A stretch of DNA of 64,000 nucleotides from Bacteroides sp. MSB163 (GTDB lineage: Bacteria > Bacteroidota > Bacteroidia > Bacteroidales > Bacteroidaceae): the NCBI RefSeq assembly GCF_036416795.1, contig NZ_CP143867.1, positions 4,270,001 to 4,334,000 of the forward strand, read 5' to 3'. Of this stretch, positions 1-8,200 are shown piece by piece. The number at the start of each line of letters is the position of its first letter. The first letter of the stretch is position 1. The notes under the pieces are model-generated. The model was not told the origin of the DNA. It saw only the letters and a list, made by a program, of their open reading frames with translations, and did not search any database. Made by a program: the position numbers and the translations under genes.

Positions 1-576
1 TCCACTTTTAATGATCCCGGCTTTTTCTCCCGCTATCTTTTCTAATGTATTACCCAGGAATTGGGTATGATCAAAACTAATATTGGTGATGATACATAGA
101 TCCGGGTGCACGATATTGGTGCAATCTAGTCTTCCGCCAAGTCCTACTTCGATAATCGCTACATCTACATGTTCGTCAGCGAAATAGCGGAATGCCATAG
201 CGGTAGTCAATTCAAAGAAAGAAGGATGCAGAGGCTCAAAAAAATCACGTTCTTTTTCTACAAACCGGACTACATATTCTTCAGGGATGGGCTGTCCGTT
301 TATTCGGATACGTTCGCGGAAATCTACGAGGTGCGGAGATGTGTAGAGGCCTACCCGGTACCCCGCTTCCTGCAAGATAGCAGCAAGAGTGTGCGAGCAT
401 GAACCTTTCCCATTCGTACCTCCTACATGGATACTGTGGAAGTTCCGGTGCAGGTGTCCGAAGTGTTCATCCAGTGCCAATGTATTCTCCAAACCTTCCT
501 TGTATGCCGAACTTCCCACCTGTTGAAACATAGGGACACTGTTATATAAGTATAATAAAGTGTTCTGATAATCCAT
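1..576 (-). CDS. folC: Bifunctional folylpolyglutamate/dihydrofolate synthase, N-terminal part (gene runs off the left edge)
   Basis: The reverse strand reads an open frame of 192 codons from the ATG at 576-574 to the window edge. It begins MDYQNTLLYLYNSVPMF and carries the Mur-ligase-type ATP loop GGTNGKGS at about residues 52-59, then YTSPHL and EVGLGGRLD, which together identify the FolC family. The enzyme adds glutamate to dihydropteroate and to reduced folates in the cytoplasm using ATP. The missing part would hold the rest of the ATPase and the C-terminal domain. A TATCTTTG promoter box lies at 647-640 on the same strand, about 64 bp before the start codon. The divergent neighbour is the PhoH-like gene. 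The family assignment is firm; whether the enzyme is mono- or bifunctional cannot be judged from this half. Confidence 0.93.
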   Translation of the reverse strand, partial: MDYQNTLLYLYNSVPMFQQVGSSAYKEGLENTLALDEHFGHLHRNFHSIHVGGTNGKGSCSHTLAAILQEAGYRVGLYTSPHLVDFRERIRINGQPIPEEYVVRFVEKERDFFEPLHPSFFELTTAMAFRYFADEHVDVAIIEVGLGGRLDCTNIVHPDLCIITNISFDHTQFLGNTLEKIAGEKAGIIKSG

Positions 577-639
577 CTTTTAAAATATTTAACGAGAAAG
601 CAAACTATTCTCTCTTTTTAATTCCTATCTTAGAAGCTG

Positions 640-712
640 CAAAGATAATGCAAACCGAGAGCAGAATAAAATGAACTTGTCCATTTTTTATGCCAAGGTG
701 CAGCTTATCTTC
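640..712 (-). promoter_or_regulatory. folC promoter, member of a repeated 73-bp promoter element
   Basis: Read on the minus strand, this stretch starts GAAGATAAGCTG at 712 and ends CATTATCTTTG at 640, with the -7 box TATCTTTG at 647-640. It closely resembles stretches upstream of the gene at 28868 and of ribE, with the same length of 73-74 bp. The distal end, read on the plus strand, gives TATCTTCG at 706-713. That is one base from the -7 consensus, so it may also serve the divergent PhoH gene. Function is inferred from the known Bacteroides -7 consensus TAnnTTTG. Confidence 0.75.
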
Positions 713-754
713 GCTTTGGAGGTAAATATATCAACAATTTAAATCTAAAAGAGT

Positions 755-2080
755 ATGGGAGCAAAGAAAAATTTTGTGATTGATACGAACGTAATCCTTC
801 ACGACTATAACTGTCTTAAGAATTTCCAAGAGAACGACATTTATCTTCCCATCGTGGTTCTTGAAGAATTGGACAAATTCAAGAAAGGGAATGAGCAGAT
901 AAACTTCAATGCTCGTGAATTTCTCCGCGAGCTCGATTTAGTTACCGATGACAATCTTTTTAATAAGGGTGCTTCTCTGGGCGAAGGCCTGGGAAATTTG
1001 TTTGTAATAGCCGGTTCGGTGGATGCTCCGGATGTGTTCGACTCATTCCCCGAGCGTATTCCCGATCATAAGATTCTGGCTGTAGCGGACTGGTTGACGC
1101 GCCAAAAGAAGGATATGAAAACCATCCTGGTGACAAAAGACGTGAACCTCCGGATGAAAGCACGTTCCATAGGCTTACTTTGCGAAGATTATATCAACGA
1201 CAAGGTGATAAATGTGGATATATTTGAAAAGTCAAATGAGGTGTTTGAGGGAATTGATCCTGCTTTGATAGACCGGATTTATTCTTCCAGAGAAGGACTG
1301 GATATCAGTGAGTTTGATTTCAAAGATATCATCCATCCGAATGAATGTTTTATCTTGAAAAGTGACAGGAACAGTGTACTTGCCCGTTACAATCCTTTTA
1401 CACATTCCATTTGTCGGGTGAATAAAACAAAGAACTATGGCATCGAACCTCGGAATGCCGAACAAAGTTTTGCTTTTGAAGTGTTGACCGATCCAAACAT
1501 CAAATTGGTTGCTTTGACAGGTAAAGCCGGTACAGGAAAAACATTGTTGGCTCTGGCAGCTGCCCTTAGTCAAATGAATGACTATAAGCAAATTTTGCTG
1601 GCGCGTCCGATTGTTGCTTTATCCAATAAAGACATCGGTTTCCTGCCAGGTGATGCCAAAGAAAAGGTAGCTCCTTACATGCAACCCTTGTTTGATAATC
1701 TGAATGTAATCAAACGTCAGTTTGCTTCTAACTCAACAGAGGTAAAACGTTTGGAAGATATGCAGAAAAGTGAGCAACTGGTTATTGAAGCATTAGCTTT
1801 CATCCGTGGACGTAGTTTGAGTGAAACTTATTGCATTATTGATGAAGCACAAAACTTGACTCCGCATGAGATAAAAACTATCATAACCCGTGCGGGGGAG
1901 GGTACGAAAATGGTGTTTACCGGTGATATCCAACAGATAGACCAACCTTATCTCGACAGTCAGTCCAATGGCTTGGTTTACATGATTGATCGTATGAAAG
2001 ATCAGAACCTTTTTGCTCATGTAAATTTGTTAAAAGGAGAACGTAGCCAATTAAGCGAATTAGCTAGTAATTTGATGTAA
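755..2080 (+). CDS. PIN domain-PhoH family ATPase
   Basis: A 441-residue protein with an N-terminal PIN nuclease-like domain (residues about 5-150: FVIDTNVILHD with Asp10, VVLEELDKF, and VTKDVNLRMKA) joined to a PhoH-type P-loop ATPase. Walker A is GKAGTGKT at 256-263 and Walker B is IIDEAQ at 361-366. The PIN acidic residues are present, so the nuclease may be active. PhoH2-type proteins of this architecture have been described as RNA helicase/RNases. The cellular role in Bacteroides is not established, and the name PhoH does not by itself imply phosphate regulation. It is transcribed alone, divergently from folC, and is followed by a strong terminator hairpin. Confidence 0.93.
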   Translation: MGAKKNFVIDTNVILHDYNCLKNFQENDIYLPIVVLEELDKFKKGNEQINFNAREFLRELDLVTDDNLFNKGASLGEGLGNLFVIAGSVDAPDVFDSFPERIPDHKILAVADWLTRQKKDMKTILVTKDVNLRMKARSIGLLCEDYINDKVINVDIFEKSNEVFEGIDPALIDRIYSSREGLDISEFDFKDIIHPNECFILKSDRNSVLARYNPFTHSICRVNKTKNYGIEPRNAEQSFAFEVLTDPNIKLVALTGKAGTGKTLLALAAALSQMNDYKQILLARPIVALSNKDIGFLPGDAKEKVAPYMQPLFDNLNVIKRQFASNSTEVKRLEDMQKSEQLVIEALAFIRGRSLSETYCIIDEAQNLTPHEIKTIITRAGEGTKMVFTGDIQQIDQPYLDSQSNGLVYMIDRMKDQNLFAHVNLLKGERSQLSELASNLM

Positions 2081-2102
2081 CAGAGCTTTATAGGTCGTAA
2101 AT

Positions 2103-2146
2103 ATGGTGGCAAAGTTATACCCGTAACTTTGCCACCATTTAATTTT
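2103..2146 (+). terminator. Rho-independent terminator after the PhoH-like gene
   Basis: A perfect 15-bp stem pairs 2103-2117 (ATGGTGGCAAAGTTA) with 2124-2138 across a 6-nt loop, followed by the T-rich tail TTAATTTT. It lies 23 bp after the stop codon. Confidence 0.9.
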
Positions 2147-2193
2147 ATCACACATTTTTATCTTTTTCTTGTCCTATTTGATAAAAAATAATG

Positions 2194-2201
2194 TATCTTT
2201 G
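2194..2201 (+). promoter_or_regulatory. -7 promoter box that fixes the start of the dehydratase gene
   Basis: TATCTTTG is an exact match to the Bacteroides -7 consensus TAnnTTTG. Transcription would begin near 2208, downstream of the first possible ATG at 2169. The usable start is therefore the ATG at 2232, 30 bp downstream of the box. Confidence 0.75.
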
Positions 2202-2231
2202 CCTCGCCTAAAAACAAAACTGTCAAACGAA

Positions 2232-4139
2232 ATGAAACATAAAATTTTTCATCGCTACCTTTCAGCAAAGGTATTGCCGATTTGGACTATTCTGTTGATC
2301 GATGTACTGATAATCGTCGTATCCAGCCTATTGGCTTATGCGCTTCGATATGATTTCCGGAGTATTTTCCTGGAATCATCTACCATTGACAAAACGATTG
2401 TATGGACGGTCATTGTCAATCTGGTCTTCTTTAGGGTGTTCCGCACCTATTCTAACGTATTGCGCTTTTCTTCGTTTATAGACATTATGCGCATTTTCGT
2501 TTCATTGACGGTGTCTTATGCTCTGTTAATGATTTCGAGTGTGCTTTTAGATAGTTATCTGAATATTCGTCTGGCACCTGTGAGTGTACTGTTTATGGCC
2601 TATATCATTAGTTTTGCCATTATGGCTTGTTCACGTATAGTTGTGAAGATGTTCTATGAACTTCTGAATTTTGATGGAAGCCATAGCGCCAACGTCTTTA
2701 TATATGGTGCTAAGGAAGCGGGAGTGAACATTGCGAAAGCGTTGCGTGTCAACCTGCGTAATCACTATCGTCTGCGTGGTTTCATAGCAGATGAGCCGGA
2801 ACTGATTAATAAGGTGATGATGGGCGTAAAGGTATTCCCGAATGACGAGTCTCTGATTGATGTATTGAATGACCGCGATGTGCATACAATTATTATTTCG
2901 CCGGCCAAAATGGAAGAACTGAAGAAGTCTGATATGGCCGACCGTCTTCTGGCACACAACATCAAGCTTATGACTGCACCTCCTTTGAGCGAGTGGAGCG
3001 GACAGACTTTGAACCGTACTCAGTTGAAAGAAATTCAGATTGAAGATCTTCTGCAACGCGATCCTATTGAAATCGATATTCATAAGGTAGCTTCCCACCT
3101 CGAAGGAAAGCGCGTAATGATTACCGGTGCTGCCGGTTCTATCGGTAGCGAAATAATGCGTCAGGTAGCTTCCTTCAACCCTTATAAGCTAATTCTGGTA
3201 GATCAGGCGGAGACTCCGTTGCATGATATTCGTCTGGAATTGCAGGATCGTTGGCGTGACATTGATGCAGAGACTATTATTGCGGATATTTCCAATGCTA
3301 CGCGTATGGAAGATATCTTCAAGGAATATCAACCGCAATATATTTTCCATGCAGCGGCTTATAAGCATGTGCCGATGATGGAAGATAATGTTTCCGAGTC
3401 CATTCAGATCAATGTGTTCGGTACGCGTACACTGGCTGATCTGGCTGTAAAATATGGTGCTGAAAAGTTTGTAATGATCTCTACGGACAAGGCTGTGAAT
3501 CCCACCAATGTAATGGGATGTTCCAAGCGTATCTGTGAGATTTATGTGCAGTCTTTAGCTAAGAAACTTCAGGAGAAAGGCGGGCATGTGACGCAATTCA
3601 TTACGACACGTTTCGGTAATGTGTTAGGTTCTAATGGTTCGGTAATTCCACGTTTTCGCGATCAGATTCAACGTGGTGGGCCTGTAACTGTGACACATCC
3701 TGAAATTATCCGTTATTTTATGACTATCCCCGAAGCTTGCCGTCTGGTACTTGAAGCCGGTAGCATGGGTAATGGCGGTGAGATTTATATCTTTGATATG
3801 GGTAAACCGGTGAAGATTGTGGATCTTGCCAAGCGTATGATCAGCCTTTCCGGACGTACGGATGTGAAGATTGAGTTCACCGGATTGCGTCATGGTGAAA
3901 AGCTGTATGAAGAATTGCTGAATGTGAAAGAGCTGACAAAGCCGACTTATCATGAGAAGATTATGATTGCTACAGTTCGCGAATATGATTATGATGAGGT
4001 GAAGCAACGCATTCAGAAGTTGATAGAGGTTAGTTACACGTATGATCAGATGCAGATTGTAGCTGCTATGAAGGATATTGTTCCTGAGTTTATCAGTAAG
4101 AATTCATGCTTTGAAGCCTTGGATAAGAAACCCGAATAA
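2232..4139 (+). CDS. Membrane-bound nucleotide-sugar 4,6-dehydratase/epimerase (CapD/PglF/WbpM type)
   Basis: The protein is 635 residues from the ATG at 2232. A longer frame starts at 2169, but that codon lies upstream of the promoter box. The N-terminal third has about four hydrophobic membrane segments, followed by a CoA-binding-like Rossmann region and then an extended-SDR domain with the NAD motif TGAAGSIGSE near residue 299. The active-site stretch STDKAVNPTNVMGCSK has Met in place of the usual SDR Tyr, as in FlaA1/PglF/WbpM-type 4,6-dehydratases. The likely reaction converts a UDP-N-acetylhexosamine to its 4-keto-6-deoxy form for capsule or glycoprotein glycan synthesis, with the active site on the cytoplasmic side. 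It stands alone, not in a capsule cluster, which suggests a general glycosylation role. Substrate is not decidable from sequence. Confidence 0.9.
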   Translation: MKHKIFHRYLSAKVLPIWTILLIDVLIIVVSSLLAYALRYDFRSIFLESSTIDKTIVWTVIVNLVFFRVFRTYSNVLRFSSFIDIMRIFVSLTVSYALLMISSVLLDSYLNIRLAPVSVLFMAYIISFAIMACSRIVVKMFYELLNFDGSHSANVFIYGAKEAGVNIAKALRVNLRNHYRLRGFIADEPELINKVMMGVKVFPNDESLIDVLNDRDVHTIIISPAKMEELKKSDMADRLLAHNIKLMTAPPLSEWSGQTLNRTQLKEIQIEDLLQRDPIEIDIHKVASHLEGKRVMITGAAGSIGSEIMRQVASFNPYKLILVDQAETPLHDIRLELQDRWRDIDAETIIADISNATRMEDIFKEYQPQYIFHAAAYKHVPMMEDNVSESIQINVFGTRTLADLAVKYGAEKFVMISTDKAVNPTNVMGCSKRICEIYVQSLAKKLQEKGGHVTQFITTRFGNVLGSNGSVIPRFRDQIQRGGPVTVTHPEIIRYFMTIPEACRLVLEAGSMGNGGEIYIFDMGKPVKIVDLAKRMISLSGRTDVKIEFTGLRHGEKLYEELLNVKELTKPTYHEKIMIATVREYDYDEVKQRIQKLIEVSYTYDQMQIVAAMKDIVPEFISKNSCFEALDKKPE

Positions 4140-4174
4140 GAAAAGATTCCTCTGTAAAGGAAACGCCAATATAT

Positions 4175-4233
4175 GTAATGCCCCGTAACAATATATGTTA
4201 GATATGCTAACAATATATGTTACGGGGCATTAC
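4175..4233. terminator. Palindromic element with 22-bp repeat, probable bidirectional terminator
   Basis: GTAATGCCCCGTAAC at 4175-4189 is the exact complement of the end of the element (to 4233). Inside, TAACAATATATGTTA occurs twice, at 4186 and 4208, a spacing of 22 bp. The element lies between two convergent genes. It belongs to the group of word-repeat hairpins described in the findings. Confidence 0.7.
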
Positions 4234-4261
4234 TTATAATGATATGTTGTGCGGTTCCTGT

Positions 4262-5239
4262 TTATTTTTTACTGGAGAAATATTTCATGAACTGAGTACG
4301 TTCGAAGGTATTTACTCCATTCAAGTCGCTAACATTCAGCATTCCCTTGAATTGAGGAATGTTTTCCATGCCTTTGCGATCCATCCATAAGTTCAGGAAG
4401 TGGATATATTCTCCTACAAGGGCATAACTGTTCTGATAGAATGCGCTACAAATCTCTACAGCTGAAGCTCCTGCCAAAATTGCTTTTACAATGCCTTCGG
4501 GGGAGTGAATGCCGCCTGATGCTGCATAGTCCAGCTTATTCACAGCTGCGGAAGCGATACCGATCCAGCGTAAGGCTTTAGCCAGGTCAGCTCCTGTGCT
4601 GAATACATTTCCTGAGATTTGCTTCATCTTTTCGATATCAATATCCGGTTGATAGAAGCGGTTGAACAATACCACAGCAGCTGCTCCGTTGGCATATAAC
4701 TGATCTATCAGAGCTATCGGATTAGTCAGGTTATCACCCAGTTTCATGATGATAGGAATACGTACCGTTTTTTTGATGTGGCTGAGAATATCAATATGCC
4801 GTTGTTCGAATGAACCGTAATTGTACTGCATATCTGTCTGGAGAGCCAGGATATTAATTTCTATAGCATCAGCTCCTGCCGCTTCCATTTGTTGCGCAAA
4901 TCCTACCCATTCAGCATCCTGATAGCAGTTTATGCTGGCAATAACAGGAATGGGGCATACTTTTTTAGTATCCTTAATCAGTTCCAGATACTCTGACAGT
5001 TTATGTTGGCGGACGTATTCTACCAAGTAATCACTGCCTTCAGGATACATATTCGGATCTCCCAGCCAGTCAGCTTCCAACATGATCTGCTCTTCAAAAA
5101 GAGATTTCAGAACAATGGCACCGACACCGGCTTCATAGAATTTCTGATTTTTTTCAGCACTATCAGTTAAACCTGAGCTGCTGACGATAATCGGGTTTCT
5201 TAATTCTAACCCGGCAAAAGTAGTTTTTAATGTTGCCAT
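4262..5239 (-). CDS. Dihydroorotate dehydrogenase-like flavoprotein lacking the usual catalytic cysteine
   Basis: A 325-residue TIM-barrel protein starting MATLKTTFAGLELRNPII. An upstream in-frame ATG at 5284 would overlap yggS and adds no recognisable sequence, so 5239 is chosen. The fold and FMN-binding features of class 1 dihydroorotate dehydrogenase are visible (NPIIVSSSGLT, PVIASINC, AGADAIEIN, GAAAVVLFNRF, YAASGGIHS). Where PyrD normally reads N-S/C-C-P-N after this helix, this protein reads NILALQTD, with no cysteine base. It is therefore unlikely to be an ordinary PyrD, and its substrate is unknown. It is the second gene of a two-gene unit with yggS, 25 bp downstream. Confidence 0.85.
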   Translation of the reverse strand: MATLKTTFAGLELRNPIIVSSSGLTDSAEKNQKFYEAGVGAIVLKSLFEEQIMLEADWLGDPNMYPEGSDYLVEYVRQHKLSEYLELIKDTKKVCPIPVIASINCYQDAEWVGFAQQMEAAGADAIEINILALQTDMQYNYGSFEQRHIDILSHIKKTVRIPIIMKLGDNLTNPIALIDQLYANGAAAVVLFNRFYQPDIDIEKMKQISGNVFSTGADLAKALRWIGIASAAVNKLDYAASGGIHSPEGIVKAILAGASAVEICSAFYQNSYALVGEYIHFLNLWMDRKGMENIPQFKGMLNVSDLNGVNTFERTQFMKYFSSKK

Positions 5240-5264
5240 GGTAATAATGTTTAATGAATAATGA

Positions 5265-5933
5265 TTAATACGTTCTGTCTCCAAAGATTTTGCTTCCTAC
5301 GCGTATCAGGGTACTTCCAGCAGCAATAGCTTGGTGATAATCGTGGGACATTCCCATGGACAACTCCCGAAAAGCCTCCGTGTCGGCAAACCATGAGTCT
5401 TTCACTTCTTTGAAGAAGCTACTTAATGAACAAAATTCCTTCTCTATTTGTTCATTGTCGTCTGTATTTGTTGCCATACCCATCAGACCGCATAATTGTA
5501 TGTTACTGAGAGTTTTCCATTCACCGACCGCTAACATTTCCCGGCACTCGTCAAAACTAAAACCAAATTTGGTTTCTTCTTCTGCTATGTGCAGTTGCAA
5601 CAGGCAATTGACTACTTTTCCGGCTTTTGCAGCTTGCTTATTGACTTCTACAAGGAGTTTGTATGAGTCAATTCCGTGGATCAGAGCCACGTAGGGCACG
5701 ATAAACTTGATTTTATTGGTTTGCAGATGCCCGATAAAGTGCCATTCAATGTCTTTGGGAAGACTTTCGTACTTGGCAGTCATTTCCTGTACTTTGCTTT
5801 CTCCGAATATTCGTTGCCCGGCGCGATAGGCTTCTTCTATCGCTTCATTGGGGTGAAATTTGGAGACAGCTACCAGTCGCACCCCATCAGGCAGTTCGCT
5901 TAGCACTTGTTGAAGATTCTCTGCAATATTCAT
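5265..5933 (-). CDS. yggS: YggS family pyridoxal-phosphate homeostasis protein
   Basis: A 222-residue single-domain alanine-racemase-fold protein. Lys25 in VAVSKFHP is the expected pyridoxal phosphate lysine. The family motifs FGESKVQEM, EWHFIGHLQTNK, GLMGMAT and LSMGMSHD follow in the usual order. Proteins of this family bind PLP and keep the PLP and amino-acid pools balanced; no catalytic activity is known. Length matches the family. It precedes the dihydroorotate-dehydrogenase-like gene by 25 bp and is probably co-transcribed with it. Confidence 0.95.
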   Translation of the reverse strand: MNIAENLQQVLSELPDGVRLVAVSKFHPNEAIEEAYRAGQRIFGESKVQEMTAKYESLPKDIEWHFIGHLQTNKIKFIVPYVALIHGIDSYKLLVEVNKQAAKAGKVVNCLLQLHIAEEETKFGFSFDECREMLAVGEWKTLSNIQLCGLMGMATNTDDNEQIEKEFCSLSSFFKEVKDSWFADTEAFRELSMGMSHDYHQAIAAGSTLIRVGSKIFGDRTY

Positions 5934-5958
5934 GATTAGAAAATTGAAATATGAAATT

Positions 5959-6014
5959 CAAAAGTTGAAGATCAAAGCGTTCTGTGTTTACGCTAATCAC
6001 TTCAACTTTCAAAA
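5959..6014. repeat. Imperfect inverted repeat (word AAGTTGAAG)
   Basis: CAAAAGTTGAAGATC at 5959-5973 is mirrored by ATCACTTCAACTTTC and TTTCAAAAG up to 6014, with CAAAGCG/CGC closing the loop. It sits in the 83-bp gap between two same-strand genes (DUF4494 then yggS), and could terminate or process the transcript. It is one of the word-hairpin group. Confidence 0.55.
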
Positions 6015-6016
6015 GA

Positions 6017-6481
6017 TTAAACTTCCGGTTTGTCATTGGGTTCCGCGCTATACGGATATACATCCATAAGGGGTGTTTCAGATACTAAAGCAATCTGGTA
6101 ATCCGCCATCGTACCCTTCATGCCTTCATCCAGTTTCTTAACAGCATCGCGCAGGTCGGCAGCTTGTACCAACACCTGAGTGGATGTTTTCTTTTCAGCT
6201 CCACTCTTTTCGTCCAAAGTAATAAAGATCAGTTTGCACTTGAACCAACGGTCAGCGGCCTCTTCTTCGCTGGGGAATAATTCACTATAGTTGGCACGTT
6301 TGATGTCTGATACTGTAAATTCGCCTGAAATAAACGGCGTCATTTCTTCAATGATGCGTGCTTCTGCTTCCGTAAAGCTGAGTGCGTCCACCAAATAAGG
6401 TTCTGTAACTTTCTTGTTCATACCGTTTTCCATCACTTTTTCGTAACGGATTTTGCACTCAAACCATGTATGCATTGCCAT
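6017..6481 (-). CDS. DUF4494 family protein
   Basis: A 154-residue soluble protein beginning MAMHTWFECKIRYEKVMENG. It matches my recollection of the Bacteroidetes family DUF4494, whose members share the WFECK start and an internal WFKCKLIF repeat (here near residue 82). The two WF-CK stretches suggest an internally repeated fold. No signal peptide or catalytic motif is seen. Function is unknown. The promoter upstream (6542-6535) belongs to the repeated 73-bp element. It lies 83 bp upstream of yggS. Confidence 0.8.
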   Translation of the reverse strand: MAMHTWFECKIRYEKVMENGMNKKVTEPYLVDALSFTEAEARIIEEMTPFISGEFTVSDIKRANYSELFPSEEEAADRWFKCKLIFITLDEKSGAEKKTSTQVLVQAADLRDAVKKLDEGMKGTMADYQIALVSETPLMDVYPYSAEPNDKPEV

Positions 6482-6534
6482 AATTCCTTTGTTTTTTTAA
6501 TTATGAATTTATATTCTTGTTATAAAACTGACTA

Positions 6535-6607
6535 CAAAGATAATGCAATTTGAGTGCATAACTTTCATGCTCGCATGAAAAAGTTATGCTGAGATTTTTT
6601 ATTGTTT
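6535..6607 (-). promoter_or_regulatory. DUF4494 gene promoter with 34-bp palindrome; description of the 6482-6800 gap
   Basis: On the minus strand TATCTTTG lies at 6542-6535, preceded by TTGCAT. Just upstream is an imperfect palindrome (6556-6589) with GCATAACTTT...CATG-N4-CATG...AGTTATGC arms. The same palindrome and spacing occur before ribE (18193-18226), so this looks like a shared promoter/operator. The rest of the 319-bp gap (6608-6800) holds no gene that I can support, only the leader of the recombinase. Confidence 0.65.
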
Positions 6608-6800
6608 CTTTTTATGACTGGTGCTTCATCCTTGAAAATGTACTTCTACATAATTTGTCTCATAGTATCAGAAATATGTGTTGTCAAATAAAAGAGCCTA
6701 AATAGAGGCAATCGCCTGTATATCATTGATTGGAGGTAGTGTGATTTCTCGCTGTTATTGCTGTTCTTTGGCGCGTTAAACCTATAAAAACAACAAAATT

Positions 6801-7391
6801 ATGGTAGTAGCTTATTTAAGAGTAAGTACAGAAAAACAATTTCTGGCTAATCAGCGTGAAGAACTTCTGCGTTTTGCAGAGAAGAATGGATTGCAGATTG
6901 ACAAGTGGTACACCGAAACGGTGAGTGGCAGTGTGAGAAGCAAAGACCGGAAGTTATCGGGGGTGTTGAACCGAATGCAAAGAGGTGACTCGCTGATTGT
7001 GACGGAAATTTCAAGATTAAGTCGTACAATGTTGGAAATCATGACAATTCTTAATTCTTGTATCAAGAAAGAAATTGTTCTGTACAGCACAAAAGAGGGG
7101 TATGTATTTCAAAATGACATGAACAGCAAGGTATTGGGGTTCGCATTCGGATTAATGGCAGAGATAGAACGTAATTTGATTTCCATGCGAACAAAAGAAG
7201 CATTGGCAAGGCGCAGGCAAGAGGGGGTAAAACTGGGACGAAAGAAGGGAACTTGTCCTGCTATGAGGATACTTCGTGAGAACAAAAGGCGTTTGATAAG
7301 AGATGCTCAACGAGGTGTTTCCTGTTCGGAGCTGGCTCGCCAGATGGGAGTATCCCGAACTACTATGCATCGTTTCCTGAAGTGTAACTAA
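6801..7391 (+). CDS. Serine recombinase of the Mpi (master DNA invertase) type
   Basis: A 196-residue resolvase/invertase. The N-terminal catalytic domain starts MVVAYLRVSTEKQ, with the nucleophile at Ser9 and the conserved arginines in YLRVS and ISRLSRTMLE. A long helix follows, and then a C-terminal helix-turn-helix (about 165-195: SCSELARQMGVSRTTMHRFLK). Length and order match the small invertases of Bacteroides, of which B. fragilis Mpi flips many promoters across the genome. The target need not be adjacent. I found no convincing pair of inverted sites flanking this gene, so it may act in trans or be an orphan. Confidence 0.88.
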   Translation: MVVAYLRVSTEKQFLANQREELLRFAEKNGLQIDKWYTETVSGSVRSKDRKLSGVLNRMQRGDSLIVTEISRLSRTMLEIMTILNSCIKKEIVLYSTKEGYVFQNDMNSKVLGFAFGLMAEIERNLISMRTKEALARRRQEGVKLGRKKGTCPAMRILRENKRRLIRDAQRGVSCSELARQMGVSRTTMHRFLKCN

Positions 7392-7392
7392 T

Positions 7393-7447
7393 GAGAAAAC
7401 GAGTTGACAAGTTTCTGTTTCCAGGCACTTTAGTCAACTCGTTTCTC
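7393..7447. terminator. Inverted repeat between convergent genes
   Basis: GAGAAAACGAGTTGAC (7393-7408) pairs with GTCAACTCGTTTCTC (7433-7447), with one extra A in the first arm and a 24-nt loop. It lies just after the recombinase stop codon and 20 bp before the end of the convergent HdeD-like gene. No T-run follows, so bidirectional termination is an inference. Confidence 0.5.
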
Positions 7448-7466
7448 CGGGCAGTGGAATTCTTGA

Positions 7467-8075
7467 CTATCCTACGGGAATTTCTTTATCTTCGTTTTTC
7501 TCTTTCATGCTTTTTCCACGTTTATGCAAACTCTTCAGTTCAAATGACAACATGATGCGGAAGAATCCGATAATCAGGAATGCGAATGAAATCATGTAAA
7601 CTGCATAGAGAGCGCCTATTGCCGGTTGCCATAAGATGATGAGCGAACAAATTACGGCTAATATGCCGAAAGCAATATACCAGCCCCAGTCTCTTGTTCC
7701 ATATCTTTTCAGATCCATGGCATAGCCGACAGATGAGAAGCCTCGGAACATCAGCCAGAATGCAATAATGAAAGGAATAACTTCCATACTTAGTAATGGA
7801 TAAGCTATCAGGTAGAAACCGAATATCATGTCGATGATACCTCCGGCCAGATACCAGCCCCAACTGGATACATTTTTCCGGTTGCTTACAGCAAAAGAAA
7901 TCTCCAGCAAACCGCTGAATAACATGGATATACTGAACAGGATACTCAAAACAGCGTAGCCGTTCAACGGTGCAAACATCAGGCTGACAGCAACTACTAC
8001 GTAGAGTATGCCAAGCAAGAGAGAGAGCCACCAGTTTTTTACTTCGCATTGAAGTTCGTCAAATAAAGTTTTCAT
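7467..8075 (-). CDS. HdeD family (DUF308) membrane protein
   Basis: A 202-residue protein with about six hydrophobic segments arranged as repeated helix pairs with the DUF308 pattern (GILYVVVAVSLMFAP, GIIDMIFGFYLIAYP, GILAVICSLIILWQP). It ends in a charged cytoplasmic tail (KSMKEKNEDKE). In E. coli HdeD supports acid resistance, but the molecular activity is unknown. Here it sits apart from the gad locus. It diverges from tpx with a 125-bp promoter region. Confidence 0.85.
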   Translation of the reverse strand: MKTLFDELQCEVKNWWLSLLLGILYVVVAVSLMFAPLNGYAVLSILFSISMLFSGLLEISFAVSNRKNVSSWGWYLAGGIIDMIFGFYLIAYPLLSMEVIPFIIAFWLMFRGFSSVGYAMDLKRYGTRDWGWYIAFGILAVICSLIILWQPAIGALYAVYMISFAFLIIGFFRIMLSFELKSLHKRGKSMKEKNEDKEIPVG

Positions 8076-8135
8076 ACAAATCGAATTTTAAATGGTTATT
8101 GTAATCATGTTTGTGAGAGTAACAATTTACAGTTG

Positions 8136-8173
8136 GAAAAGTTTTGAGCGAACTTTTCTAACAGTTCTTTTGT
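8136..8173 (+). promoter_or_regulatory. Candidate operator and promoter for tpx
   Basis: GAAAAGTT (8136-8143) and AACTTTTC (8151-8158) form an inverted repeat with a 7-bp spacer. It is followed by TTCTTTTG (8166-8173), one base from the Bacteroides -7 consensus and 27 bp from the tpx start. An oxidative-stress regulator is plausible, but the binding protein is unknown. Confidence 0.4.
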
Positions 8174-8200
8174 TATATAAGCATATAAAAAAAGAAAACT

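Noticed and set aside
2169..2231. Longer N-terminus for the nucleotide-sugar dehydratase starting at 2169
   Set aside because: A consensus -7 box (2194-2201) lies downstream of this ATG, so it would not be in the mRNA from that promoter.
5284..5284. Start of the dihydroorotate-dehydrogenase-like gene at 5284
   Set aside because: It would overlap yggS by 20 bp and adds residues unlike the family; 5239 matches the family start.
6690..7460. Invertible promoter next to the Mpi-like gene
   Set aside because: The only inverted repeat nearby (7393-7447) has a 24-bp loop between convergent genes and no promoter inside.
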